From Phascolarctobacterium_A sp034086985 (GTDB taxonomy: Bacteria > Bacillota > Negativicutes > Acidaminococcales > Acidaminococcaceae): a stretch of 64,000 nt of DNA. Of this stretch, positions 24,828 to 33,256 are shown in pieces (positions within the stretch are counted from its first letter, which is position 1; the number at the start of each line of letters is the position of its first letter). The stretch is taken from NCBI GenBank assembly GCA_034086985.1, contig JAXDZG010000010.1:1-64000 (forward strand). The letters run 5' to 3'. The notes under the pieces were generated by a model. It ran no database searches and had not been told where the DNA came from. It saw nothing but the letters and a program-made list of their open reading frames with translations. Position numbers and translations under genes: made by a program.

Positions 24828-25325
24828 ATGCATAAAAATATATTGCTTTATAAAGCTATGCTCCAGCATTTTTCCGGTGATCCGCGGCGCTGCCAGCATC
24901 TGATTAAGGTGGCTAGCCTGGCCAAGGAGATTGCTCTTTTAGAAGGAGCGGACGCAGAGTTAGTTGACCTAGTGGAAGCCGCTGGCTTCGTGCACGACTG
25001 TGGCATTGTGGCCGGTGAAGCCAAGTATGGCAAGGGGCACTGCACCGGCAAAATCCAGGAGCAGGAGGGGCCTGCTATCGCCCAAAGAATTTTAAGTAAG
25101 CTTGGTTATAGCGCCAAGGATGTAGAGCGTATCTGCTATTTGGTAGGCCACCACCACACCTATACTGATATTGATGGCTTGGACTATCAAATTTTAGTAG
25201 AGGCAGATTTTATTGTGAACTTTTATGAGGACGGACTGAGTAAGGAGGCCATCGCCCACACAGTGGATAAGCTTTTCCGCACTGCTAGTGGCAGGGAGCT
25301 GGCTGGCAGGATGTTTGGGATTTAA
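24828..25325 (+). CDS. HD-domain phosphohydrolase
   Basis: 165 residues. Metal ligands of an HD domain are visible: H in RCQHLIKVA, the HD doublet in FVHDCGI, H in GHCTG, and a HHH stretch (VGHHHTY) with D further on (LVEADFIVN). Such small stand-alone HD proteins hydrolyse phosphate esters, but the substrate is unknown. I chose the ATG at 24828, ten bases after GAGGAGG; the ATG at 24819 touches that site. The gene ends at the second copy of the R2 terminator. Confidence 0.85.
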   Translation: MHKNILLYKAMLQHFSGDPRRCQHLIKVASLAKEIALLEGADAELVDLVEAAGFVHDCGIVAGEAKYGKGHCTGKIQEQEGPAIAQRILSKLGYSAKDVERICYLVGHHHTYTDIDGLDYQILVEADFIVNFYEDGLSKEAIAHTVDKLFRTASGRELAGRMFGI

Positions 25326-25351
25326 AGGTACTGTAACATAACCAAAGCATA

Positions 25352-25399
25352 AAATAACGGCAGAGCTGCAGGCGAATAGTGCAGTTCTGCCGTTGTGTT
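25352..25399. terminator. Bidirectional terminator, repeat family R2 copy 2
   Basis: CGGCAGAGCTGCA (25358-25370) pairs with TGCAGTTCTGCCG (25380-25392), followed by TTGTGTTTTT. Near-identical to 21413-21464, two mismatches in the 42-base core. Confidence 0.85.
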
Positions 25400-25400
25400 T

Positions 25401-25429
25401 TTATGGGTAACAAAACGTTACTCGAAACA
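25401..25429. repeat. Stop-proximal palindrome, family R3 copy 3 (inverted)
   Basis: Contains GTAAC-AAAAC-GTTAC and the reverse complement of TGTTTCGAGTAACG, the sequence seen behind the adhesin gene. It lies 11 bases behind the stop codon of the minus-strand exported-protein gene. Confidence 0.65.
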
Positions 25430-25439
25430 AATATTCGCT

Positions 25440-26054
25440 TTATTGCAGCTTGTTGAATTCGCCCTTGTAGCGAGCCTGCTCCTTCTCGTAGGCAGCGGGA
25501 TCAGCGTAGCGGTTAACCTTTTCGTTCAGGGTGCAGGCTTCCATAATGCAGTCGTTGACAGCGTTTTTTGTGTTGATGCGGGGGTCATCCTGGCTTGCAA
25601 CCACGTAGCCAGCCACCCGCAGCATGCTGCTATCGTATTCCTTCACACCATAATCATAGCTATAGAATTTGCCGTCGGACACTACAGTTTCCTTCAATGC
25701 AACCTTCACAGTGGCGTATTTGCCCACAAGCTTTTCGCCGGTGCCAACGCCGGCCAAATCCAGCTTCACAATAACGGGCACGTAATTGGGGCGGGTAACC
25801 AGGGAGACATCGGCAGTGGTCAGCTCTTTTTCGGGAGCACGCTTTAAAACTTGGATATCAAAGCGTTTGCCGTATCTTTCCTTGAGGAAGGCTTCGAATT
25901 CCAGCTTACCCTTTTCCACATCGTTTTCAGGGTTTTGCACTTCTAAAATAACATCAGGAACCTGGTACCAAAATACTACCTTTTTAGCAGGGGCAGCAGC
26001 GGCACATACGGAGCACATTAATAGGCACAGAATGCATAAAATAAGTTTTTTCAT
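25440..26054 (-). CDS. Exported protein of unknown function
   Basis: 204 residues from the ATG at 26054, which follows an AAGGAGG site. The signal peptide is clear (lysines, then about 15 hydrophobic residues, then AAAA-PAKK; cleavage after AAA). The mature domain is soluble, with mixed alpha/beta sequence and a motif VSLVTRPNYVPVIV; it contains two cysteines near the C-terminus (NDCIMEACTL). I do not recognise a family. Transcribed away from the hybrid kinase gene, convergent with the HD gene. Confidence 0.75.
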   Translation of the reverse strand: MKKLILCILCLLMCSVCAAAAPAKKVVFWYQVPDVILEVQNPENDVEKGKLEFEAFLKERYGKRFDIQVLKRAPEKELTTADVSLVTRPNYVPVIVKLDLAGVGTGEKLVGKYATVKVALKETVVSDGKFYSYDYGVKEYDSSMLRVAGYVVASQDDPRINTKNAVNDCIMEACTLNEKVNRYADPAAYEKEQARYKGEFNKLQ

Positions 26055-26243
26055 GGGGCGACCTCCTTGTTTTTTATTAATTATATTGTAGCAAGAAAAA
26101 AGAGTTCTGAAAAGCCTAAAATGCCGACTTTTTACATAAGCATTACTTGTCAAAAGCATAGTAATTAGTTAAAATATGGATATGGTTAGAAAAGTGTTTG
26201 CCTTAAGTATAGCTAATACTACATGGCACGAAAGGATATCATC

Positions 26244-29096
26244 ATGAGGAAGGTTATTGAACTGATTAAGAGTGGCTTGCTTGTGCTGCTTTACATATTG
26301 TTAGGTGTCGGCTTCTTGGGACAGCTGTTGCCTAATACTGCCGCGGCGGCAGAAAATCAAAAGGTGCGGGTGGGCTATTTTTATTTGCCCGGTTACCACG
26401 AGATGGATGGTCGGGGACGTCTTTATGGCTATGGTTATGATCTATTGCAAAAGCTGCAGCTTTATAATAACTGGAGCTGTGAGTATGTTGGCTATGACGA
26501 GAAATGGAATGATGGCTTTAAGATGCTGGAGCGGGGCGAGATAGACCTCATCACCGGCGTGCGCAAGCGTAGTGAGCGTTTAGCTAAATTTTCTTATAGC
26601 AGAAACCCCGTGGGGCGTAGTTCTTCTGTCCTAGTAGTGCGTGAGGAGGATGATCGCTATACCTCCGGTAATTATAGCACTTATCAAAATATGCGTGTGG
26701 GTGCCTTGCGTGGCAGCATCGTGAATATCAATTTTGATTCCTTCACCAAGGAAAAGGGCTTTGCCTATACTATTCGCTATTACGAAAACATGCGGGATTT
26801 ACAGGATGCCCTGCGAGTGAAGAAGGATGTAGATGCGATTTTAACCACAAGCATGCGCTTTATGGATAAAGAGCGGGTGCTGGACCAATACGATTCCGAA
26901 TTCCTCTTTGCTATTGTTAAGAAGGGCAATGAAAAGCTGCTTAGTGAGGTAAATAACGCTATCCATAAGATGGATTATGTTAATCCCATGTGGCGTCAGG
27001 ATTTGTATTCTAAGTATTATACGCCCCGCAAGGGTAATATTTTGCCCTTAAGCCACGAGGAATATGCTTATCAGCGATTAACCAATTCCATGGATAGGAA
27101 GCTCTTGGTTTTGGTTAATCCCGACCGCAGTCCCTATTCTTATCTGGAAAATAATGAATATAAGGGCATTTTTCCCCAGCTGGCCCAGGAAATGGCTCGT
27201 CGCAGCGGCCTTAAATATGAATATGTGCCTGTGAAGAATCGCACAGAATATTTGGCGGCACTTCATGAGCACAAGGCGGATATTGTTTTGGATATGCCCG
27301 AGGATTATTACCAGGCAGAGAAGCTGGGCTACAGGCTGAGCGAGCCCCTTTTGAGCACCACGCTTTTTATGGTCAAGCTGCGTAATAATCAAGGAGCACC
27401 CAAGAGGGTAGCCTTCGTCAAATCAGCCTATAATTCTGGTAAAGCACCGGATTTTTTGCTGGCCAATGCGGAAATTGTTTTGTTGGAATCATTTGACAAA
27501 TGTCTTGAGGGTGTGCTAGAGGGCCAATACGATGCCACCTTCATGTATGCCTTTCAGGCTCAGAACGTGGTGGGCCGTGATGCAAGCCAGCGCCTGATGA
27601 TGGCTATTGTGCCAGGTGTGCAGCTCAATTATTGCGTGGGCATCAATGCCAAGGAAAGCCCGGAGCTAGCCTCCATTGTCAATAAAGCCGTGGCCAGTGT
27701 CCGCGCCAATTATGTGGACCAGCTCCTAGGAAGCTTTGCTGTGGTGCAGGCCAGACCCTCCCTGCTGGAAGAAATTATGAGTGACCCTTGGGCTATAGGC
27801 ACCATCGTCTTCGTCATTGTGGGTATCTTTTCCTTGCTCACTCTATTGCATATTCGGGAGAAGAATGTGGCTATTATCAGCAAGAAAAATGAGCAGCTAG
27901 AGGAGCAGCAGGAGCTTTTGAGCCGCGCTCTAGAGCAGGCAGAGGCTAGCAATAAAGCGAAAACAGTGTTCTTAAACAGCGTTTCCCATGATATCCGCAC
28001 GCCTATGAATGCGATTATGGGCTTTGCCAAGCTGGCCCAGGAGCAGGCGGTTAATCCTACCACGAAAAGGTATTTAGAGAAGATTTTGTTATCCGGTAAA
28101 AATCTGCTCTCGTTGATTAATGATGTGTTGGATATGAGCAGCATCGAAAATGGCAAGCTCAAGGTTCATGAGGAGCCCTGCGACTTGGCGGAGCTGGTGA
28201 AGGGGATTCATGAGCTGCTGCTGCCTGCTGCCAAGGAAAAGCAGCTGCAGTTTTTGCTGGATGCTAGTCGACTTGGCACCGGTAAGGTTTTATGCGACAA
28301 AACGCTTTTGCAGCGAGTGCTTTTGAACTGTTTGAGTAACGCTATTAAGTATACTAATGCGGGCGGGCTTGTAAGCCTGCGCGCGGAGCAAAAGGGCACG
28401 GCCATTGGCGAGGAAGCTCTCTTTAGCTTCCGCATCAGCGATAACGGTATCGGCATGAGCAAGGAGTATATGCAGAGGCTTTTTGAGCCCTTTACGAGGG
28501 AGCGGGATACTACGGCTAGCGGCATCCAAGGGACGGGTCTTGGCATGACGATTACGAAAAATATTGTGGAGCTTTTGCAGGGCGCTATTCATGTGGAAAG
28601 CGAGGTGGGCCAGGGCACGGTGGTGTATGTGGATGTGCCGCTGAAGCTGGTACCGGAGCCTGAGGCAGCTCCTAAAGCTGCAGCCAAGGCAGCTGAGCTT
28701 AGCTTTAAGGGTAAGCATGTGCTTTTGGTGGATGATGTGGAGCTCAACCGCGAGATTGCCCAGATGATGCTGGAAAAGGCTGGCTTTGAGGTCACTACCT
28801 GTGTCAATGGCCAGGAGGCAGTGGACTATATGTCCCAGGCCAAGGGGGCCAAGGTGGATTTAATCCTGATGGATTTGATGATGCCGGTCATGGATGGCCT
28901 TGAGGCAGCCCGCATGATCAGGCGTCTGCATGATGAGGAGGTAGCCCAGAAGGTGATTATTGCCCTCACGGCCAACGCTATGAATGAAACGAAGCAGGAG
29001 GTCTTGGAGGCGGGCATGGACGGCATGCTGAATAAGCCCTTTGATGTGAATGCCTTAAAGCGCGTGCTGCAAGAGGTATGGCAGAGGAGAAAATAA
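26244..29096 (+). CDS. Hybrid sensor histidine kinase with two solute-binding sensor domains
   Basis: About 950 residues. Order: signal/anchor helix (10-30), two tandem type-3 periplasmic solute-binding domains (about 40-270 and 280-510), a transmembrane helix (about 528-548), a short coiled coil, the HisKA domain with SHDIRTPMNA, an ATPase domain (NAIKYT, DNGIGM, GTGLGMTI), and a C-terminal receiver (LMDLMMPVMDG). It resembles BvgS/EvgS-type kinases that sense small ligands by a Venus-flytrap pair, but has no HPt domain. No partner regulator is adjacent, so output must go to another protein. AAAGGA lies seven bases before the ATG at 26244. Confidence 0.92.
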   Translation: MRKVIELIKSGLLVLLYILLGVGFLGQLLPNTAAAAENQKVRVGYFYLPGYHEMDGRGRLYGYGYDLLQKLQLYNNWSCEYVGYDEKWNDGFKMLERGEIDLITGVRKRSERLAKFSYSRNPVGRSSSVLVVREEDDRYTSGNYSTYQNMRVGALRGSIVNINFDSFTKEKGFAYTIRYYENMRDLQDALRVKKDVDAILTTSMRFMDKERVLDQYDSEFLFAIVKKGNEKLLSEVNNAIHKMDYVNPMWRQDLYSKYYTPRKGNILPLSHEEYAYQRLTNSMDRKLLVLVNPDRSPYSYLENNEYKGIFPQLAQEMARRSGLKYEYVPVKNRTEYLAALHEHKADIVLDMPEDYYQAEKLGYRLSEPLLSTTLFMVKLRNNQGAPKRVAFVKSAYNSGKAPDFLLANAEIVLLESFDKCLEGVLEGQYDATFMYAFQAQNVVGRDASQRLMMAIVPGVQLNYCVGINAKESPELASIVNKAVASVRANYVDQLLGSFAVVQARPSLLEEIMSDPWAIGTIVFVIVGIFSLLTLLHIREKNVAIISKKNEQLEEQQELLSRALEQAEASNKAKTVFLNSVSHDIRTPMNAIMGFAKLAQEQAVNPTTKRYLEKILLSGKNLLSLINDVLDMSSIENGKLKVHEEPCDLAELVKGIHELLLPAAKEKQLQFLLDASRLGTGKVLCDKTLLQRVLLNCLSNAIKYTNAGGLVSLRAEQKGTAIGEEALFSFRISDNGIGMSKEYMQRLFEPFTRERDTTASGIQGTGLGMTITKNIVELLQGAIHVESEVGQGTVVYVDVPLKLVPEPEAAPKAAAKAAELSFKGKHVLLVDDVELNREIAQMMLEKAGFEVTTCVNGQEAVDYMSQAKGAKVDLILMDLMMPVMDGLEAARMIRRLHDEEVAQKVIIALTANAMNETKQEVLEAGMDGMLNKPFDVNALKRVLQEVWQRRK

Positions 29097-29102
29097 AGAA
29101 AA

Positions 29103-29145
29103 GCACTGTAGTCATAGCTTTGGTTATGATTACAGTGCGCTTTTT
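29103..29145. terminator. Terminator between hybrid kinase and pth
   Basis: GCACTGTA-G-TCATA pairs with TATGA-T-TACAGTGC; TTTTT follows, with A-rich sequence on the other side, so it probably serves both genes. Confidence 0.82.
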
Positions 29146-29151
29146 ATGCAA

Positions 29152-29856
29152 TTATTTTTCGCTAAGCCATTTTATAGCCTTTTCTAGCAGGCTAGGAGCT
29201 TCAGCTTTAGTTGCTTCTGCTTGCTCTACCTTGGTTTCTGTTTGTTGTTCTTCCGTAGCTTGTTTTTTAGGTGGTTTCTCTTTCTTCGCTTTTTTAGTAT
29301 TATATTTGGTCATGACGGCGTTGAGGTCGCCGTCCTTGAGCCACTGCTCCAGTGCTTCGGCCATGGCTTTGACTGCCGTTTCGATTGCAGCCTTGTCTTC
29401 GCCTTGGAATTGGTGCAGCACGTGGTTCACAACAGCTTTGTTGTTGCGCTCAGGATGGCCAATGCCGATTTTAAAGCGTGGGTATTCCTCGGTGCCCAGG
29501 TGCTCGGTAATGGATTTGATGCCGTTGTGACCGCCGGCGCTGCCCTTGCGGCGAATGCGCAGGTGGCCTACGGGTAAATCCATGTCGTCTTGGATGACGG
29601 CGATGTCTTCGGGGTCGATGTGGTAGAAGTTGGCATAGGCGCCGACGGCGATGCCGCTGAGGTTCATGTAGGTGGTGGGCTTGATGATGAGGATTTTTTC
29701 AGGGGCGCGGTATTCGGCGCAGTAGGCGCTGCGGTCTTCCTTGCCGAAGGTGACGCCGAGGCGCCTCGCCAATTCGTCCACGACCATGAAGCCAATGTTA
29801 TGCCGTGTGTTTTCGTATTCTCGGCCAATATTGCCCAAGCCGACGATTAGTTTCAT
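29152..29856 (-). CDS. pth: Peptidyl-tRNA hydrolase with a long charged tail
   Basis: Releases tRNA from stalled peptidyl-tRNA. The catalytic H is in ENTRHNIGF (about 16-24), with TYMNLSG and QDDMDLPVG further on, all standard. The catalytic domain ends near residue 182. A roughly 50-residue Lys/Glu/Gln/Ala-rich tail follows (KKAKKEKPPKKQATEEQQ) and ends in a possible amphipathic helix (LLEKAIKWLSEK). Most Pth proteins stop near 190 residues, so the tail is extra. The ATG lies one base after the stop of the deacetylase gene, indicating coupling. Confidence 0.95.
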   Translation of the reverse strand: MKLIVGLGNIGREYENTRHNIGFMVVDELARRLGVTFGKEDRSAYCAEYRAPEKILIIKPTTYMNLSGIAVGAYANFYHIDPEDIAVIQDDMDLPVGHLRIRRKGSAGGHNGIKSITEHLGTEEYPRFKIGIGHPERNNKAVVNHVLHQFQGEDKAAIETAVKAMAEALEQWLKDGDLNAVMTKYNTKKAKKEKPPKKQATEEQQTETKVEQAEATKAEAPSLLEKAIKWLSEK

Positions 29857-29857
29857 A

Positions 29858-30643
29858 TTATTTCTCCATTTCAGTTATTGTCACAAATTGGTATTTTTCT
29901 TCGCGGAGCTGGTCGATGATGAGGCCCACGGCGGCGACGGTCTGCGACCGAGGAGCCGCGTTACGTGGGCTGTCCCCGTCGTGCAATAGCACGACGGCTC
30001 CGGGCTCTGCTGCGAAGCAGACGCGGTCAACAATGCGCTGCACACCGGGATTGGTCCAATCCCGGGGTATGACGCTCCAGTTGACCGCCTTGAGGCCTGC
30101 GGCCTCAAGGGCCGCCAGCACCTGCCAGTCCTTGAAGCCGTGGGGCGGGCGCATGTAATGCACCCGCTGCCCCGTAAGGCGTTCCAGGGTGCTCTTGCCG
30201 GCGGCAATGTTAGCGTCCAGCTCAGTGCGGCTTAGCTTGAGCAGGTCCTGATGCTTGCCTGCATGGAGGGCGATTTCGTGGCCGCCGGCCTGCACCATTT
30301 GCACGATTTCCGGGTGCTTGGCGGCGTTTTCGCCTACCATGAAGAAGGTAGCATGTACTTGCTTGTCAGCAAGCACCTGTAAAAGCTGCTGGGTATAGGG
30401 CGGATAGGGACCGTCGTCAAAGGTGAGGGCAATTTGCTTCTTGGCCGTGCTGCTATGGGTCAGCACGGGCCCATAGAAGCTGTTGCCCGGTAGCACTGCC
30501 AGTAGGAGCAGGGTGCCCGCCAGCACCATGCTTGTCAGGGCAGCGCTAGCTGCATAGCGCTTGGGCAGCTTGCCCAAGCGGCCTAGCCAGAGCAGCGCTG
30601 TGCTGAGGAGTGCACAGAAGATGATAATGTATAAAACACGCAT
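29858..30643 (-). CDS. Polysaccharide deacetylase (NodB fold), membrane-anchored
   Basis: 261 residues from the ATG at 30643: two hydrophobic N-terminal segments (about 1-18 and 30-50), then a NodB domain with TFDDGP (catalytic and metal-binding aspartates), GGHEIALHAGKH (metal histidines), MRPPHG, and DWTNPG. Such enzymes remove acetyl groups from peptidoglycan or other amino sugars outside the cell. A longer frame upstream lacks a ribosome site and would run through the terminator at 30665-30699, so I reject it. The site before this ATG is weak (AGAGAAA). Coupled to pth. Confidence 0.88.
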   Translation of the reverse strand: MRVLYIIIFCALLSTALLWLGRLGKLPKRYAASAALTSMVLAGTLLLLAVLPGNSFYGPVLTHSSTAKKQIALTFDDGPYPPYTQQLLQVLADKQVHATFFMVGENAAKHPEIVQMVQAGGHEIALHAGKHQDLLKLSRTELDANIAAGKSTLERLTGQRVHYMRPPHGFKDWQVLAALEAAGLKAVNWSVIPRDWTNPGVQRIVDRVCFAAEPGAVVLLHDGDSPRNAAPRSQTVAAVGLIIDQLREEKYQFVTITEMEK

Positions 30644-30664
30644 AATTTTCTCTAGAAATATTGC

Positions 30665-30699
30665 CAAAATAAGAGGCTTGCCGTCGGCAAGCCTCAAAA
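30665..30699 (-). terminator. Terminator after prs
   Basis: Perfect 10-bp stem GAGGCTTGCC / GGCAAGCCTC with a 3-base loop; on the minus strand it is followed by TTATTTT. Confidence 0.88.
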
Positions 30700-30784
30700 A
30701 TGTTAGTGCATAAAGTTCAAGTGCATAAGCTTGGCACAAGCTACACTATAAGTACAGCCTAAAATAAGCTACAAGCTTATTGCT

Positions 30785-31744
30785 TTATTTCTTGGTATCA
30801 AACAGTTGGCTTACGGACCAATCGTTGTAGATACGCAGAATGGTTTCTGCCAAAATCGGAGCGATGGACAATACCTTAATCTTAGGATGCTTCTTGCTAG
30901 GAGCTAGGGGAATGGTATTGGTAACAACCAGCTCGGTAATATCGGATTGAGCGATGCGGCTCAAAGCAGGATCGGTCAGGATGGGGTGAGTGCAGCAAGC
31001 ATAAATCTCGTTAGCACCAAATTTCTTCAGTGCACGAGCGCCCTCGGTCAGGGAGCCTGCAGTATCAACCATGTCGTCCACCAGGATGCAGTTCTTGCCT
31101 TCAACATTACCAATCAGGTTCATAACCTCGGCAACGCCGGGCTCCGGACGACGCTTATCGATAATAGCCATGGGTGCATTTAAAATTTCTGCGAAGCCAC
31201 GGGCACGGCTTACACCGCCCAGGTCCGGGGAAACAACAACCATGTTGTCCAGATTCTTTTCCTTGATGTATTCAGCCAGCAGCGGGCCGCCGGGCATATG
31301 ATCAAAGGGGATATTGAAGAAGCCTTGGATTTGCGCTGCATGCAAATCGATGGTAACCACGCGGGTAATGCCTGCGGTTTCTAAAAGGTCTGCCATCAAT
31401 TTTGCAGTGATAGGTTCACGGCCGCGAGCCTTGCGGTCTTGGCGAGCATAGCCATAATAAGGAATAACAGCAGTAATATGGTTAGCGCTGGCACGTTTGA
31501 AGGCATCAGCCATAATCAAGAGCTCCATCACATTGTCGTTAACAATGGGGCCGCAGGTAGGCTGGACAATGAAAATATCCTTACCGCGTACGCTCTCGTT
31601 AATCATTACTTGGATTTCGCCGTTGTTGAAACGGTTTACAACAGAATCACCTACGGTAGTGCCCAGATAAGCAGCAATCTCTCTTGCCAAATCAGGGTTT
31701 GCATTACCGGTAAAAATTCTTAACTTATTCTCGTCAGACAACAT
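30785..31744 (-). CDS. prs: Ribose-phosphate pyrophosphokinase
   Basis: Makes PRPP from ribose-5-phosphate and ATP; PRPP feeds the purine and histidine pathways found elsewhere in the window. 319 residues, class I. Present: FNNGEIQV near the start, the catalytic flexible-loop region YYGYARQDRK, the VVSPDLGG segment, and the PRPP-binding LVDDMVDTAGSL. GGAGG lies before the ATG at 31744; the extra five residues upstream are not conserved. It lies downstream of glmU on the same strand and ends at a strong terminator. Confidence 0.96.
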   Translation of the reverse strand: MLSDENKLRIFTGNANPDLAREIAAYLGTTVGDSVVNRFNNGEIQVMINESVRGKDIFIVQPTCGPIVNDNVMELLIMADAFKRASANHITAVIPYYGYARQDRKARGREPITAKLMADLLETAGITRVVTIDLHAAQIQGFFNIPFDHMPGGPLLAEYIKEKNLDNMVVVSPDLGGVSRARGFAEILNAPMAIIDKRRPEPGVAEVMNLIGNVEGKNCILVDDMVDTAGSLTEGARALKKFGANEIYACCTHPILTDPALSRIAQSDITELVVTNTIPLAPSKKHPKIKVLSIAPILAETILRIYNDWSVSQLFDTKK

Positions 31745-31849
31745 GTCCAATCCCTCCAAAATCGCCTTGATATTTTTAATTGCGAAAGCATCAGCTTAAA
31801 TTTAATTATACTAGAAAAGTGCTGCTTTCACAAGCTCTTTATGGTCATT

Positions 31850-33220
31850 TTAGCTGTTTCTGTATTTTTCGGCCCAGCCCTCGATATTCTTTTGCTTTGC
31901 ACGGGCAATACCCAGGGCATTTTCGGGTACTTCCTTGGTGATGGTGCTGCCGGCGCCGATATAGGTATTAGCCTGCACAGTTACAGGAGCCACCAGATTG
32001 GTGTTGCAGCCCACAAAGGCATTGTCGCCGATGATGGTGCGGTGCTTCTTTTTGCCATCGTAGTTCACGGTGATGCAGCCGCAGCCCATATTAACGCCGC
32101 TGCCGATGTCGCTGTCGCCAATATAGGTAAGGTGGGGCAGCTTGGTGCCCTCGCCCACGTTGGAGTTTTTCACCTCTACATAGTTGCCAATCTTCACGCC
32201 GTCGCTAATAACAGTGTCGGGACGCAGGTGTACATAGGGACCTGCGGTAACGTTGTTTTTAACCTCGCAGTCATGACCATAAATAAACTGCAGATGGTTA
32301 TTGTTGCCAATCTTCACATTAGTAAAGCGGGCATTGGGGCCAATTTCGCAATCCTCACCGATCTCGGTGCTGCCCTCCAGCCAGGTGTAGGGATAGATAA
32401 TGGTGTCGCGGCCAATTTTGACGCTGCCCTCGATAAAGGTGCTGGCCGGGTCCATAATGGTGACACCGCTATCCATGAGCTTGTCCAAAATACGCTGACG
32501 CATAACGCTTTCGGCCACGGAAAGCTGCTTGCGGGAGTTGATGCCCATGACCATGTCGCTGTCTTCCGTAATCACGCCGCCTACCTTTTGGCCTGCCTTG
32601 TTCAATTTTTCCAGCACGTCGGTCAAATAATATTCGCCTTGGGCATTATCATTGGTCAAGGTTGCCAAAACATCAAACATCAAGGGGCATTCCATGCAAT
32701 AAATGCCGGTGTTGATTTCTTTAATGGCCTTTTGCTCTTCGGTGGCATCCTTTTGCTCTACAATAGCCTGTACATTGCCTTTGGCATCGCGTACGATACG
32801 GCCATAGCCAAAGGGGTCCTCCATAATAGCGGTGAGCACAGTGGCAGCAGCGCCGCTGGCCTGGTGTGCTTCGCAGAACTTCTTTAGCTCCTCGCCCTCT
32901 AAAAGCGGGGTGTCGCCGCATAAAATCAGGGCGGTGCCGGTGAAGCCCTTCAAGGCCTCCGCAGTCTGCATAACAGCGTGGCCGGTGCCCAGCTGCTCAG
33001 CCTGCAGGGCAATCTTGCCCTGGCTGCCCACCATTGCTTCTACTAATTCGGCCTCGTGGCCTACGATAACAACCTTTTCAGCGCAGCCTGCTACGCTGGC
33101 TGCATCAATAACATGCTGCAGCATGGGCTTGCCGCCTACCTTGTGCAAAACCTTGGGATATTTGCTGCGCATACGGGTACCCTTGCCTGCGGCAAGGATA
33201 ACAGCTACTAAATTTGCCAT
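31850..33220 (-). CDS. glmU: Bifunctional UDP-GlcNAc pyrophosphorylase / GlcN-1-P acetyltransferase
   Basis: Makes UDP-GlcNAc for peptidoglycan and lipopolysaccharide. 456 residues, normal length. The N-terminal nucleotidyltransferase has LAAGKGTRM (residues 9-17) and the product loop LCGDTPLL; the C-terminal half (from about 250) is a left-handed beta-helix of hexapeptide repeats with the acetyl-CoA-site residues near GDNAFVGCNTNLVAPV. Order purR-glmU-prs resembles Bacillus. Its ATG is preceded by GGAAGGGAG. Confidence 0.97.
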   Translation of the reverse strand: MANLVAVILAAGKGTRMRSKYPKVLHKVGGKPMLQHVIDAASVAGCAEKVVIVGHEAELVEAMVGSQGKIALQAEQLGTGHAVMQTAEALKGFTGTALILCGDTPLLEGEELKKFCEAHQASGAAATVLTAIMEDPFGYGRIVRDAKGNVQAIVEQKDATEEQKAIKEINTGIYCMECPLMFDVLATLTNDNAQGEYYLTDVLEKLNKAGQKVGGVITEDSDMVMGINSRKQLSVAESVMRQRILDKLMDSGVTIMDPASTFIEGSVKIGRDTIIYPYTWLEGSTEIGEDCEIGPNARFTNVKIGNNNHLQFIYGHDCEVKNNVTAGPYVHLRPDTVISDGVKIGNYVEVKNSNVGEGTKLPHLTYIGDSDIGSGVNMGCGCITVNYDGKKKHRTIIGDNAFVGCNTNLVAPVTVQANTYIGAGSTITKEVPENALGIARAKQKNIEGWAEKYRNS

Positions 33221-33256
33221 GTATATTAACTCCCTTCCTTGATTAGGAAAAATAAA

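Noticed and set aside
31841..32887. 348-codon plus-strand ORF opposite glmU
   Set aside because: Mirror of the hexapeptide repeats in glmU; no ribosome site and no recognisable domain.
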